Origin: Zoogloea oleivorans
GTDB taxonomy: Bacteria > Pseudomonadota > Gammaproteobacteria > Burkholderiales > Rhodocyclaceae
Length of the DNA: 64,000 nucleotides
Assembly (NCBI RefSeq): GCF_008107625.1
Contig: NZ_SDKK01000010.1
Coordinates: 1 to 64,000, forward strand
Direction: 5' to 3'
The translations under genes were made by a program, and so were the position numbers. The notes under the pieces were generated by a model, which made no database searches, was not told the origin of the DNA, and saw only the letters and a program-made list of their open reading frames with translations. Positions 1-9,538 of this stretch are shown here, in pieces. Position 1 is the stretch's first letter. The number at the start of each line of letters is the position of its first letter.

Positions 1-77
1 GGGCGGGCGTAGTCGGGGCCGATGGTGCAGGCGGCGAGCAACAGGGGCAGCAGGAGCGTGGAGGCGGTGGTCTTCAT
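1..77 (-). CDS. Outer-membrane efflux lipoprotein (NodT/OprM family), N-terminal fragment
   Basis: Only the first 25 or so codons lie in the window; the gene runs off the left edge. The translation starts MKTTASTLLLPLLLAACTIG, a lipoprotein signal peptide with a lipobox (LAAC) followed by GPDYARP, the usual start of mature NodT/OprM-type outer-membrane factors. It follows the RND permease genes on the same strand, so it is most likely the outer-membrane channel of the same tripartite efflux pump, as in MuxABC-OpmB. The identity rests on the signal peptide, the GPDY motif and the context. Confidence 0.75.
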   Translation of the reverse strand, partial: MKTTASTLLLPLLLAACTIGPDYAR

Positions 78-108
78 TGTGAACACGGGCAATCGGTAGG
101 CTGCTTCT

Positions 109-174
109 GTGGGTCGGACTTCAGTCCGACATTCCCCGACTGAACGCGTGTTGTCGGAATAAATTCCGACCCAC
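109..174. repeat. REPIN (inverted pair of REP hairpins)
   Basis: Two hairpins face each other: GTCGGACTTCAGTCCGAC preceded by GTGG, then about 20 bp, then GTCGGAATAAATTCCGAC followed by CCAC. The GTGG tetranucleotide plus a palindrome is the hallmark of REP elements mobilised by RAYT (TnpA-REP) transposases. It sits between mdtC and the outer-membrane factor gene. Confidence 0.85.
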
Positions 175-180
175 AGGGCG

Positions 181-3100
181 TCATCGGGTGCGGCTCTCGC
201 GCCGGAAGCGGTCGAGCATCACGAACACCACCGGGGTGGTGTACAGCGTCAGAATCTGGCTGAGGATGAGGCCGCCGACGATGGCGATGCCCAGCGGCTG
301 GCGCAGTTCGGCGCCGTCGCCGCTGCCGATGGCCAGCGGAATCGCGCCGAAAAGCGCCGCCAGCGTGGTCATCAGAATCGGCCGGAAGCGCAGCAGGCAG
401 GCGTGGTGGATGGCGTCGCGGGCGTTCTCGCCCAGGTGGCGCATGCGCTCGATGGCCACGTCGATCATCATGATGGCGTTCTTCTTGACGATGCCGATCA
501 GGAGGATCACGCCGATCATCGCAATCAGGCTGAACTCCGTATCCACCGCCAGCAAGGCCAGCAGCGCGCCGACGCCGGCCGAGGGTAGCGTGGACAGGAT
601 GGTGATGGGGTGGATCAGACTCTCGTAGAGCATGCCGAGCACGATGTAGATGGTGAGGATGGCGGCGAGGATGAGGATCGGCTGGCTGCTCATGGACTTC
701 TGGAAAGCCCCGGCCGAGCCCTCGAAGCTGGTACGGACGCCCACCGGCACCCCAATTTTGGCCAGCGCGTCCTGAATAGCCTTGGTTGCCTCGCCAATGC
801 TGCGCCCTTCCGGCAGCGCGAAGCTGATCGTCGATGCCGCCGTGCCCCCCTGGTGGGCGACCGACAGGGGTGCCAGCGTGGACTCGAAGCGGGCCAGCGC
901 CGACAGGGGCACCAGCCCGCCGGCGGGGGTGACCAGCGTGAGTTGCGACAGCGACTCCGGCCCCTGCAGGTAGCCCGGCGCGGCCTCCATCACCACCCGG
1001 TACTGGTTGAGCGGGTTGTAAATGGTGGACACCTGGCGCTGGCCGTAGGCGTTGTTCAGCGCCGTGGTTACCGAGCGCATGGTCAGGCCATAGCGGGCCA
1101 CCGCGTCCCGGTCGATCACCAGCGTGGTTTGCGGGCCCTTGTCCTGCTGATCGGTGCTCACGTCGGTAATCTCGTCGAGGCGACTCATGGCGTTGCGGAT
1201 GCGCGGCTCCCACAGGCGCAGTTCGTCCAGGCTGTCGGACTGCAGGGTGAACTGGTTGCTGGAATTGCTGGAGCGCCCGCCGATGCGGATGTCCTGCACC
1301 GGACTGAGGTACAGGTTCGCCCCGGCCACATGCGAGAGCTTCTTTCTCAGCCGGCCGACGATGGCATCCGCCGATTCCTTGCGCTCGCCGATGGGCTTGA
1401 GGGTGATGAACATGGACCCGTAGTTGCGCTGCGAGCCGCCGGTAAAGCCCACCACGTTGGCCACCGACGGGTCGGCGCCGACGATGGCCAGAAAGATGTC
1501 CATCTTGCCCTTCATGGCCTGGAAGGAGATCGCCTGGTCGGCCTCGACAAAGCCGCGCAGGCGCCCGGTGTCCTGCTGCGGAAAGAAGCCCTTCGGTATG
1601 GTGTTGTACAGATAGACGTTGGAACCGATGGTGGCCAGCAGCACCGCCAGCACCAGCCAGGGGTGCAGCAGCGCCCAGCCAAGACTCTTGCGGTAGCCGC
1701 CCAGCAAGCGCTCCAGTGCGCGGCCGATGGCCAGGTCGATGCGGCCCCGTTCGCTCTCGGGCGGACGCGGGCGCAGCAGCTTGGCGCACATCATCGGCGT
1801 AGCGGTGAGCGACACCACCATCGACACCAGGATCGCCGCCGACAGGGTCACCGCGAACTCGCGAAACAACCGTCCGACAATGCCGCCCATGGCCAGGATG
1901 GGGATGAACACAGCGATCAGCGACAGGCTCATGGAGATCACCGTAAAACCGATTTCCCGCGCCCCGCGCAGGGCCGCCTGACGGGGCGGCATGCCCTCGT
2001 CCACATGGCGCGAGATGTTCTCCAGCACCACGATGGCGTCGTCCACCACGAAGCCGGTGGCGATGGTGAGGGCCATCAGGGACAGGTTGTCGAGACTGTA
2101 GCCGGCCAGGTACATCACCGAGAAGGTGCCCACCAGTGACACCGGCACCACCACGCTGGGAATCACCGTGGCCCGCCAGTTGCGCAGGAACAGGAAGACC
2201 ACCATCACCACCAGCGCCACCGAAATCACCAGCGTGCGCTCGACCTCCTTCAGCGAGCCGCGGATGGTCGGCGTGCGGTCCATCACCACGGTCAGGTCGA
2301 TGGCAGTGGCGATGCTGGCGCGCAGGTGCGGCAACAGGCCGGTGACCCGGTCCACGGTTTCGATGATGTTGGCGCCGGGCTGGCGATTGACCATCAGCAG
2401 CACGGCTGCGCGGCCGTTGGCATAGCCGTAGTTGCGGTCGTCCTGCACGCCGTCGCGCACCCGCGCCACGTCGGACAGGCGCACCGCCGCCCCGCTCTTC
2501 CAGGCGACGATCAGCGGTTTGTAGTCTTCGGCGGTACGCGCCTGGTCGTTGGCGCCCACCTGCCAGGCACGCTCGCCGTCTTCGACCACGCCCTTGGGGC
2601 GGTTGGCGTTGGTGCCGACGATGGCGGTGCGCACGTCGTCCATGTTGAGCTTGTTGGCGGCGAGACGATTGGGGTCGAGCTCGACCCGTACCGCCGGCAG
2701 CGAACTGCCGCCAATCGACACCTGCCCCACGCCTTCCACCTGCGACAGGCGCTGGGCGAGCACCGTGGAGGCGGCGTCGTAGAGCTGCCCTTGCGAGAGG
2801 GTGTCGGAGGTGAGCGCCAGGATAATGATCGGCGTTTCGGCCGGGTTCACCTTGCGATAGGTGGGGTTGCTCGGCAGGCTGGTGGGCAGTTGCCCGCGGG
2901 CCGCGTTGATGGCCGCCTGCACGTCGCGGGCGGCGCCGTCGATGTCGCGGGACAGCTCGAACTGCAGGGTCACGCGGGTGGAGCCGAGGGTGCTGTAGGA
3001 GGTCATCTCCGACACCCCGGCAATCTGCCCGAGAATGCGCTCCAGCGGCCCGGCTACCGTGGCGGCCATGGTCTCCGGGCTGGCCCCGGGCAGGTTGGCC

Positions 3101-3243
3101 GAGATCGAGATGGTCGGGTAATCCACCTGCGGCAGCGGCGACACCGGCAACAGGCGAAAGGCAATCATCCCGGCCAGCAACACGGCCAGCGTCAACAGCG
3201 TGGTGGCAACCGGGCGAAAGATGAACAGGCGCGAAAGGTTCAC
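181..3243 (-). CDS. mdtC: RND multidrug efflux permease, MdtC-like
   Basis: Proton-driven inner-membrane transporter of the hydrophobe/amphiphile efflux (HAE1) family, about 1020 residues, full length. The N-terminus [20 protein letters not shown] is typical of MdtC and the first membrane helix. The TM4 aspartate pair used in proton relay is present ([17 protein letters not shown]), as is the second-half motif [14 protein letters not shown]. MdtB and MdtC act as a heterotrimer with the MdtA adaptor. I chose the GTG start at 3243 because GGGGAGG lies just upstream; an open frame extending further upstream only translates a REP repeat. Third gene of the operon. Confidence 0.93.
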   Translation of the reverse strand: MNLSRLFIFRPVATTLLTLAVLLAGMIAFRLLPVSPLPQVDYPTISISANLPGASPETMAATVAGPLERILGQIAGVSEMTSYSTLGSTRVTLQFELSRDIDGAARDVQAAINAARGQLPTSLPSNPTYRKVNPAETPIIILALTSDTLSQGQLYDAASTVLAQRLSQVEGVGQVSIGGSSLPAVRVELDPNRLAANKLNMDDVRTAIVGTNANRPKGVVEDGERAWQVGANDQARTAEDYKPLIVAWKSGAAVRLSDVARVRDGVQDDRNYGYANGRAAVLLMVNRQPGANIIETVDRVTGLLPHLRASIATAIDLTVVMDRTPTIRGSLKEVERTLVISVALVVMVVFLFLRNWRATVIPSVVVPVSLVGTFSVMYLAGYSLDNLSLMALTIATGFVVDDAIVVLENISRHVDEGMPPRQAALRGAREIGFTVISMSLSLIAVFIPILAMGGIVGRLFREFAVTLSAAILVSMVVSLTATPMMCAKLLRPRPPESERGRIDLAIGRALERLLGGYRKSLGWALLHPWLVLAVLLATIGSNVYLYNTIPKGFFPQQDTGRLRGFVEADQAISFQAMKGKMDIFLAIVGADPSVANVVGFTGGSQRNYGSMFITLKPIGERKESADAIVGRLRKKLSHVAGANLYLSPVQDIRIGGRSSNSSNQFTLQSDSLDELRLWEPRIRNAMSRLDEITDVSTDQQDKGPQTTLVIDRDAVARYGLTMRSVTTALNNAYGQRQVSTIYNPLNQYRVVMEAAPGYLQGPESLSQLTLVTPAGGLVPLSALARFESTLAPLSVAHQGGTAASTISFALPEGRSIGEATKAIQDALAKIGVPVGVRTSFEGSAGAFQKSMSSQPILILAAILTIYIVLGMLYESLIHPITILSTLPSAGVGALLALLAVDTEFSLIAMIGVILLIGIVKKNAIMMIDVAIERMRHLGENARDAIHHACLLRFRPILMTTLAALFGAIPLAIGSGDGAELRQPLGIAIVGGLILSQILTLYTTPVVFVMLDRFRRESRTR

Positions 3244-3256
3244 GCCACGCCTCCCC

Positions 3257-3591
3257 GCGGGTCGGACTTCAGTCCCACCCGGCTGGCTGAACGCGTGCTG
3301 TCGGACTGAAGTCCGACCCACAAAAGCAAACCGCGCAGGCCCCCTGTGGGTCGGACTTCAGTCCGACATCCCCAGGCTGAACGCACGTTGTCGGAATAAA
3401 TTCCGACCCACAAAGGCAAACCGCGCACGCTCCCCGTGGGTCGGACTTCAGTCCGACATCCCCAGGCTGAACGTGCGTTGTCGGAATAAATTCCGACCCA
3501 CAAAGGCAAACCGCGCACGCTCCCCGTGGGTCGGACTTCAGTCCGACATCCCCAGGCTGAACGTGCGTTGTCGGACTGAAGTCCGACCCAC
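3257..3591. repeat. Tandem array of four REPINs with 90-bp period
   Basis: Four inverted hairpin pairs lie at 3257-3321, 3346-3411, 3436-3501 and 3526-3591. The last three repeat every 90 bp, including a shared 24-bp spacer that ends in CTCCCC or similar. Arms occur in two compensating versions, GTCGGACT/AGTCCGAC and GTCGGAAT/ATTCCGAC, so stem pairing is kept while sequence changes. The array fills the 361-bp gap between mdtB and mdtC; I see no gene or promoter here. Confidence 0.88.
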
Positions 3592-3604
3592 AGATTCGGC
3601 GGCT

Positions 3605-6600
3605 TCATGCGGTCACGCCTTTCCAGCGCCGGGCCAGGCGGTCGAAGGCGAGGTAGATCACCGGGGTGGTGAACAGCGTCAGCACCTGGCTGACCAGCAG
3701 GCCGCCGACCATCGTGATGCCCAGCGGATGGCGCAGTTCCGAACCCACACCGGTGCCGAGCATCAGCGGCAGCGCGCCGAGCAGCGCGGCCAGGGTCGTC
3801 ATCAGAATCGGCCGGAAGCGCAGCAGGCAGGCCTGGAAGATCGCCTCCCGCGGGGCCAGCCCCTCGTTGCGTTCGGCGTCGAGGGCGAAGTCGATCATCA
3901 TGATGGCGTTCTTCTTGACGATGCCGATCAGGAGCACGATGCCGATGATGCCGACGATGCCCAGCTCGCTGCGCGCCAGCAGCAAGGCCAGCAGCGCGCC
4001 GACGCCGGCCGAGGGCAGCGTGGACAGGATGGTGACCGGGTGGATGTAGCTCTCGTAGAGCACGCCCAGCACGATGTACATGGTGACCACCGCGGCGAGG
4101 ATCAGCAGCAGGGTGCTCGACAGCGAAGCCTGAAAGGCCAGCGCGGCGCCCTGGAAGCTGGTTTCGATGCTCGCCGGCAGGCCCAGGTCGGCCTCGGCAG
4201 CGCGGATCGCTTCCACCGCATCGCCCAGCGCCGCCCCCTGCGCCAGATTGAAGGACACCGTGACCGCCGGGAATTGCCCCACATGGTTGATGGCCAGCAT
4301 GGTCGGCCGCTCCACCACCTTGGCCACGGCCGACAGCGGCACCTGCGCCCCGCCGGTGCCGGGCACGTACAGGTTGGCGATGGCGGCCGGACTGCTGCGG
4401 AACTCCGGCTTCACTTCCAGCACCACGCGGTACTGGGTGGCCTGGGTAAAGATGGTCGAAATCAGGCGCTGGCCGTAGGCGTTGTAGAGGGCATTGTCGA
4501 TGGCTGCGGTGCTCACCCCGAGGCGGCTGGCGGCGCTGCGGTCGATCTCGACCCACGCCTGCAGGCCCTTGTCCTGCAGGTCGCTGGCCACGTCGGCCAG
4601 TTGCGGCAGGGCTTGCAGGCGTTCAATCAGCTTCGGCACCCACTCGCCCAGCGCGGCCGAATCCGGCGATTGCAGCGAAAACTGGTACTGGGTGCGGCTG
4701 ACCCGGTCTTCAATCGACAAGTCCTGCACCGGCTGCATGTAGAGGGTGATGCCGGCCACTTTCTGCAACTCGGGGCCGAGGCGGCGGATCACCTCGGCGG
4801 CGCTGGCGTCGCGCTCGGCCAGCGGCTTGAGGCTGATCAACATGCGCCCGCTGTTGAGGGTGGCATTGCTGCCATCGACGCCGATGAAGGACGACAGGCT
4901 GGCCACGGCCGGGTCTTTCAACACCACCTCGGCCGCCGCCTGCTGGCGCTCGGCCATGGCCGGAAAGGAGATCGACTGGGCCGCCTCGGTGATGCCCTGG
5001 ATGGCGCCGGTATCCTGCAGCGGGAAGAAGCCCTTGGGCACCACCACGTAGAGCAGCGCGGTGACGACCAGCGTGCCGACGGCCACCAGCAGGGTCAGGC
5101 CCTGGCGGTCGAGCACCCATTCGAGCATGCGCGCGTAGCGGGCGATGACCCGGTCGAGGAACTCGCCGGTGACGCGGTAGAAACGACTCTGCTCGGACTC
5201 GGGCACGTGCTTGAGAAGTCGTGCGCACATCATCGGCGTCAGCGTGAGCGACACCACCGCGGAGATCAGGATGGCGATGGCCAGCGTGATGGCGAACTCG
5301 CGGAACAGGCGCCCGACCACGTCGCCCATGAAGAGCAGCGGAATCAGCACGGCGATCAGCGAGACGGTGAGCGAGATGATGGTGAAGCCGATCTGCTTGG
5401 CGCCCTTCAGCGCAGCCTGCATGGGCGTCTCGCCCTCCTCCACGTAGCGCGAGATGTTCTCGATCATCACGATGGCGTCGTCGACAACAAAGCCGGTGGA
5501 CACGGTCAACGCCATCAGCGTGAGGTTGTTGAGGCTGAAACCGGCCAGGTACATCACCCCGAAGGTGCCCACCAGCGACAGGGGCACTGCCACGCTGGGA
5601 ATGATGGTGGCCGGCACGCTGCGCAGGAACAGGAAGATCACCATCACCACCAGCGCCACCGCCAGCAGCAGTTCGATCTGCACGTCGTGCACCGAGGCAC
5701 GGATGGTGGTGGTGCGATCGCTCAGCACGGCCACATCCAGCGACGCGGGCAGGCTGGCGGTCATCTGCGGGAGCAGCGCGGCAACCCGGTCGGCCACCTC
5801 GATGACGTTGGCGCCGGGCTGGCGCTGCACGTTGATGATCACTGCCGAAGTCTGGTTGGCCCAGGCGGCCAGGCGCAGGTTCTCGGCGTCGTCCTTCAGG
5901 TCGGCCACGTCGTCGAGGCGCACCGGGTTGCCGTTTTTATAGGCGATGATCAGGCTGCGGTATTCGTCGGCGGAGCGCAGCTGGTCGTTGGCGTCGATGG
6001 TCGAGGCGCGCTGGGGGCCATCGAAGCTGCCCTTGGCCTGGGTCACGTTGGCGTTGGCGACGGCGGTGCGAATGTCTTCCAGGCCCAGCCCGTAGGCTGC
6101 GGCGGCAGTCGGATTGACCTGCACGCGCACCGCCGGGCGGCGTCCGCCGGCAATGCTCACCAGGCCCACGCCGGGCACCTGGGAGATTTTCTGGGCCAGG
6201 CGGCTTTCCACCAGGTCGTGGATGCGCGTGATCGGCAGGCTGGGCGAGCTGACCGCGATGGTCATGATCGGCGCATCCGCCGGGTTCACCTTGCTGTAGG
6301 TGGGCGGTGCCGGCAGATCCTGCGGCAGCAGGTTGGACGCGGCGTTGATGGCCGCCTGCACCTGCTGCTCGGCCACGTCGAGGCTCATCGCCAGTGTGAA
6401 GCGCAGGGTGATCACCGAAGCGCCACCGGAGCTGCTGGAGGACATTTCGTCGAGCCCCGGCATCTGGCCGAACTGACGCTCCAGCGGCGCGGTGATGGCC
6501 GAGGTCATCACGTCCGGGCTGGCACCGGGGTACAGCGTCTTGATCTGGATGGTCGGGTAATCGACCTCGGGCAGCGCCGAGATGGGCAAGAGCCGGTAGG

Positions 6601-6682
6601 CCACGATGCCGACCAACATGATGGCAAGCATCAGCAGCGAGGTGGCCACCGGCCGCAGGATGAACAGGCGGGAGGGATTCAT
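3605..6682 (-). CDS. mdtB: RND multidrug efflux permease, MdtB-like
   Basis: About 1025-residue HAE1-type RND transporter, full length. The N-terminus [20 protein letters not shown] and the segment [15 protein letters not shown] match MdtB closely. The proton-relay motif [21 protein letters not shown] and [20 protein letters not shown] are present. It would pair with the MdtC-like permease encoded downstream. The ATG at 6682 is preferred over one at 6691 because AGGA stands about 8 bases ahead of it and the protein then begins MNPSRLF, as in homologues. REPINs separate it from both neighbours, which is unusual for an operon whose products must assemble stoichiometrically. Confidence 0.93.
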   Translation of the reverse strand: MNPSRLFILRPVATSLLMLAIMLVGIVAYRLLPISALPEVDYPTIQIKTLYPGASPDVMTSAITAPLERQFGQMPGLDEMSSSSSGGASVITLRFTLAMSLDVAEQQVQAAINAASNLLPQDLPAPPTYSKVNPADAPIMTIAVSSPSLPITRIHDLVESRLAQKISQVPGVGLVSIAGGRRPAVRVQVNPTAAAAYGLGLEDIRTAVANANVTQAKGSFDGPQRASTIDANDQLRSADEYRSLIIAYKNGNPVRLDDVADLKDDAENLRLAAWANQTSAVIINVQRQPGANVIEVADRVAALLPQMTASLPASLDVAVLSDRTTTIRASVHDVQIELLLAVALVVMVIFLFLRSVPATIIPSVAVPLSLVGTFGVMYLAGFSLNNLTLMALTVSTGFVVDDAIVMIENISRYVEEGETPMQAALKGAKQIGFTIISLTVSLIAVLIPLLFMGDVVGRLFREFAITLAIAILISAVVSLTLTPMMCARLLKHVPESEQSRFYRVTGEFLDRVIARYARMLEWVLDRQGLTLLVAVGTLVVTALLYVVVPKGFFPLQDTGAIQGITEAAQSISFPAMAERQQAAAEVVLKDPAVASLSSFIGVDGSNATLNSGRMLISLKPLAERDASAAEVIRRLGPELQKVAGITLYMQPVQDLSIEDRVSRTQYQFSLQSPDSAALGEWVPKLIERLQALPQLADVASDLQDKGLQAWVEIDRSAASRLGVSTAAIDNALYNAYGQRLISTIFTQATQYRVVLEVKPEFRSSPAAIANLYVPGTGGAQVPLSAVAKVVERPTMLAINHVGQFPAVTVSFNLAQGAALGDAVEAIRAAEADLGLPASIETSFQGAALAFQASLSSTLLLILAAVVTMYIVLGVLYESYIHPVTILSTLPSAGVGALLALLLARSELGIVGIIGIVLLIGIVKKNAIMMIDFALDAERNEGLAPREAIFQACLLRFRPILMTTLAALLGALPLMLGTGVGSELRHPLGITMVGGLLVSQVLTLFTTPVIYLAFDRLARRWKGVTA

Positions 6683-6710
6683 GCCGGGCATCCTGTTGCT
6701 GAACCCGTGC

Positions 6711-6823
6711 TGTCGGACTGAAGTCCGACCCACAAAAGCAAGCGACGCAGCCTCCCCGTGGGTCGGACTTCAATCCGACATCCCCTGGCTGAGCGCGCGC
6801 TGTCGGAATAAATTCCGACCCAC
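6711..6823. repeat. REP half-element plus REPIN
   Basis: A single right-hand hairpin (6712-6733) is followed by the same 24-bp spacer length found in the 3.3 kb array and then a full REPIN (6758-6823). The layout looks like a truncated 90-bp tandem unit. It lies in the mdtA-mdtB gap. Confidence 0.85.
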
Positions 6824-6857
6824 GGAGATGCAAAAACGCTTGTCCGCAGCATCACGC

Positions 6858-8123
6858 TCAATGCCCCGGCCGGCCACTGCCGTTGCCGCGCTTCTTCTCG
6901 CGCCCCGGGGCGGTCACGGCTTTCGGGTCGATGGCCTCCACCTGGGCGCCGTCCTTGAGCTTGTCGAGGCCGTCCACCACCACCTTGTCGCCGGCGGCGA
7001 GGCCTTCATCCACGGCCGCCATGCCCGCATCGACCGCGCCGAGCTTGACCGGCACCGCCGCCACCTTGCTGTCGGCGCCAAGGCGATACACATAGCTGCC
7101 CTTGGCACCCTGCTGCACGGCAGCCGTCGGCACGGTGACCACGCCAGTCAGCGTATCGAGCAGCATGCGCACGTTGACGAACTGGTTCGGAAAGAGGCTG
7201 CCGTCCTTGTTGGCGAAGACCGCCTTCAGCTTGACGGTGCCGGTGGTGGTGTCGATCTGGCTATCCACGGCAAGCAGATCACCGGTGGCCAACCGCACCT
7301 TCATCTCCCGGTCCCACGCCTCCACCTTCAGGCCCTTGCCGTCGCGCACCCGCTGCATGACCGCCGGCAGGCGATCTTCGGGCACCGAGAACACCGCGGT
7401 GATCGGGCTCACCTGGGCGATGGTGACCAGCCCGGCGGTATCGGAAGCCTTGATCATGTTGCCCGGATCAACGGTGCGCAGGCCGGCGCGGCCAGCAATG
7501 GGGGCGGTGATCTTTGTGTAGGAAAGCTGCAGCTCGGCGCTTTTCACCGTGCCTTCGTCGGCCTGCACCGTGCCCTGGTACTGGCGCACCAGCGCTTCCT
7601 GGGTATCCACCTGCTGTCTGGCGATGGAGTCCTGGGCCAGCAGGCCCTTGTAGCGGTCGAGGTCGATCTTCGCGTTTTTGAGCAGCGCCGCGTCCCGCGC
7701 CAATTGGCCGCGGGCCTGTTCGAGGGTGGCCTTGAAGGGCTCCGGGTCGATCTGGGCGAGGAGTTCGCCGGCCTTGACCGGCTGGCCTTCGGTGAATTTA
7801 AGCGCCAGCAACTGGCCATCGACCCGCGAGCGCACCGTCACCTGGTTACGCGGCACCACGTTGCCAAGGGCCGGCAGCGTGACGCGGATGTCGCCGGGCT
7901 TGATCTCGGCGAGTGTCACCGGCGTGGGCCGGTCGCCCCGTCCGTTGGGGCCGCCGCGCGCTCCATTGGCCTGCTTGCCCTCAGGCCCGGCATCCTGCGT
8001 CGGGCGGTGAGTGGCGTACCAGGCACCGCCGCCGATCACGGCGACGCTCAACAGCCAGGGCCACAGACGACGTTTTTTGGGGGAAAGGGAGGAGGACGGC
8101 GCAGACGCAGACGGGCTGGACAT
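6858..8123 (-). CDS. mdtA: RND efflux periplasmic adaptor (membrane fusion protein), MdtA-like
   Basis: 421-residue adaptor that links the RND permeases to the outer-membrane channel. Residues 1-19 are cytosolic and Ser/Lys-rich, about 20-36 form a membrane anchor (WPWLLSVAVIGGGAWY), and the lipoyl half-motif lies near 95-125 (VDGQLLALKFTEGQPVKAGE), followed by a coiled-coil hairpin of about 60 residues, a beta-barrel and a C-terminal membrane-proximal domain (GVVTVPTAAVQQG). First gene of the mdtABC-outer membrane factor operon. The C-terminus is Arg/Lys/Gly-rich. No regulator is adjacent in the window. Confidence 0.92.
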   Translation of the reverse strand: MSSPSASAPSSSLSPKKRRLWPWLLSVAVIGGGAWYATHRPTQDAGPEGKQANGARGGPNGRGDRPTPVTLAEIKPGDIRVTLPALGNVVPRNQVTVRSRVDGQLLALKFTEGQPVKAGELLAQIDPEPFKATLEQARGQLARDAALLKNAKIDLDRYKGLLAQDSIARQQVDTQEALVRQYQGTVQADEGTVKSAELQLSYTKITAPIAGRAGLRTVDPGNMIKASDTAGLVTIAQVSPITAVFSVPEDRLPAVMQRVRDGKGLKVEAWDREMKVRLATGDLLAVDSQIDTTTGTVKLKAVFANKDGSLFPNQFVNVRMLLDTLTGVVTVPTAAVQQGAKGSYVYRLGADSKVAAVPVKLGAVDAGMAAVDEGLAAGDKVVVDGLDKLKDGAQVEAIDPKAVTAPGREKKRGNGSGRPGH

Positions 8124-8241
8124 GAAAAGATTTTCCGGGACGCACCCGGCCCGGGAGGGGCCAGGGAAAAGGCGCTGGGTATGCTACACGAAGCCTTTGT
8201 AAGACTGCGTAAAGACAGGACAAAGGCGCAGCAGGTTCCCC

Positions 8242-8306
8242 GTGGGTCGGACTTCAGTCCGACAACGCGCGTTCAGCCAGCCGAGTCGGACTGAAGTCCG
8301 ACCCAC
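8242..8306. repeat. REPIN
   Basis: GTGG plus hairpin GTCGGACTTCAGTCCGAC, a short spacer, then the inverted copy ending CCGACCCAC. It lies between the 97-residue gene and the efflux operon, both on the minus strand. Confidence 0.85.
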
Positions 8307-8319
8307 AAGACTCCGGCCT

Positions 8320-8613
8320 TTACTCTGCGCTCACGCTGCCGGGGACCACCGTATGCACGCCCGGCGCCCGCAGGCGTAGTTGCAGGACGAGGCTCGCCCC
8401 CGCCGTCAGGGCTTCGACGCGCGGCCGGTCTTCGGGTCCCACCAGCACCGTCAGCGCTTCACCGGCCGCCGCGTGGATCAGGCTGGGCAGCACGCCGCAG
8501 GGGCCGGCTTCGCTCACCGCCAGACTCACGCGCAGCCAGCCCGGCCGCGTCGGGTCGGCCCCTTGCTCAAGCAGGCGCGCTTTCAAGCGGGTGGCGTTGT
8601 CGACGATTTCCAC
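8320..8613 (-). CDS. Small uncharacterised protein, last gene of ATP-grasp/M6 operon
   Basis: 97-residue soluble protein of no family I recognise, with no signal peptide or membrane segment. It begins MEIVDNATRLKARLLEQGAD and is rich in Ala, Leu and Val, with a central PCGVLPSLIHAAAGEAL stretch. The start is GTG at 8613, chosen because an excellent Shine-Dalgarno sequence (GGAGGAG) stands 7 bases upstream; this makes it overlap the ATP-grasp gene by 47 bp, so translation is probably coupled. Its place at the end of the operon suggests an accessory or substrate-binding partner, but this is inference only. Confidence 0.65.
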   Translation of the reverse strand: MEIVDNATRLKARLLEQGADPTRPGWLRVSLAVSEAGPCGVLPSLIHAAAGEALTVLVGPEDRPRVEALTAGASLVLQLRLRAPGVHTVVPGSVSAE

Positions 8614-9538
8614 GGCGTGCTCCTCCGGATAGATGGATCACCAGCGCCTCGGCCACGGCCTCGGCCGACTCGCGGTCGAAACAACTATACGCTGGCGAGG
8701 GATTCACTTCGAAGCACACGTATTCGCCCTCCGGCGTGCGCTTCAGGTCGATGCCGCCCATCTCCAGCCCGAGGCTGGCGGTGAGGGCCACGCAGCGGCG
8801 GGCCAGATCGGGTGGCAGGCGGTCGGCCACCATCGCCGAGGCCTGGCCCTCCCGTCCGGCGTAGCGGTAATCAGTGGCATCCGAATCGATCCGCGTGCAG
8901 AAAACCTGCTCGCCTATCACATGCACCCGGTAATTCACCCCCGGCACATAAGCCTGGAAGAGGGTCGGCAGCGCCCGCACGCGGTCCAGTTGCGCGTCGA
9001 GCGCCCCTTCCAGCGGCGTCACGATGGAACGCACACCGCTGGCCGACTTGAACACCACGCGGCCATGCCGACGCCGAAAGGCCCGCACCGCATCCGGATC
9101 ATTGGTCAGCAGCGAAACCGGCGTGGCAAACCCGGCCGCACGGATCAACTGCGCCTGCCAGGGCTTGGACGCATTCGACATGCCCGCCGCCAGCCGGTTG
9201 GCTACGCGCAGCGGCGCCACCTCGAGCCAGGCATTGAGGGCATCGACAAAGTAATGATCGTGCAGCACCTCGCGCCCGTCGGTGGGCCGATTGCGCAGCA
9301 TGCCGGCCGGCACCACGCGCGTGTAGGCGCCACCGCAGCGCGTCAGGTCCACCGACTCGGCGCCGTTCCACCAGCGGGCAAAAAGCTGCCCACCGCGCAC
9401 GCCCGCCTCAATGTCCTGCCCGGCGAGCTGGCGCTGGTCGATAACCCGATGCGCCACCCCGAGGCGCTCGGCCGCCTCGATGGCCATGGCCAGCGGTGAC
9501 TCGCTGGCGATACCGCAGATCAGCACCGGGCCCTTCAT
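8567..9538 (-). CDS. ATP-grasp ligase (RimK-like)
   Basis: About 323 residues. ATP-grasp enzymes activate a carboxylate as acyl-phosphate and join it to an amine, thiol or hydroxyl. Visible features are a Lys in the nucleotide site (GRVVFKSASGVRSIV), the basic segment YRVHVIGEQVFCTRIDSD, and the metal/ATP motif GGIDLKRT...CFEVNPSPAY with the canonical D, E and N. An N-terminal pre-ATP-grasp region (MKGPVLICGIASESPLAMAI) precedes it. The start at 9538 overlaps the upstream stop as ATGA, indicating translational coupling. RimK-like enzymes modify peptides or protein tails; the substrate here is unknown, but the neighbouring M6 protease or its C-terminal tail is a candidate. Confidence 0.85.
   Translation of the reverse strand: MKGPVLICGIASESPLAMAIEAAERLGVAHRVIDQRQLAGQDIEAGVRGGQLFARWWNGAESVDLTRCGGAYTRVVPAGMLRNRPTDGREVLHDHYFVDALNAWLEVAPLRVANRLAAGMSNASKPWQAQLIRAAGFATPVSLLTNDPDAVRAFRRRHGRVVFKSASGVRSIVTPLEGALDAQLDRVRALPTLFQAYVPGVNYRVHVIGEQVFCTRIDSDATDYRYAGREGQASAMVADRLPPDLARRCVALTASLGLEMGGIDLKRTPEGEYVCFEVNPSPAYSCFDRESAEAVAEALVIHLSGGARRGNRRQRHPLESAPA

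Noticed and set aside
3244-3321. N-terminal extensions beginning MGRTSVRQH before mdtC, mdtB and the aldehyde dehydrogenase
   Set aside because: The shared peptide is only the translation of the REP hairpin; the ribosome sites and family starts lie further in.
3257-3591. CRISPR array at the 90-bp repeats
   Set aside because: Units are inverted pairs with conserved spacers and GTGG heads, not direct repeats with unique spacers, and no cas genes are present. They are REPINs.
3200-6721. Very long open frame on the plus strand opposite mdtB
   Set aside because: Its translation is His/Gln/Arg-rich, typical of the antisense of a GC-rich gene, and the opposite strand encodes a complete RND transporter. 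Similar antisense frames opposite clpB/hlyD, the RTX gene and the TonB receptor are dismissed for the same reason.
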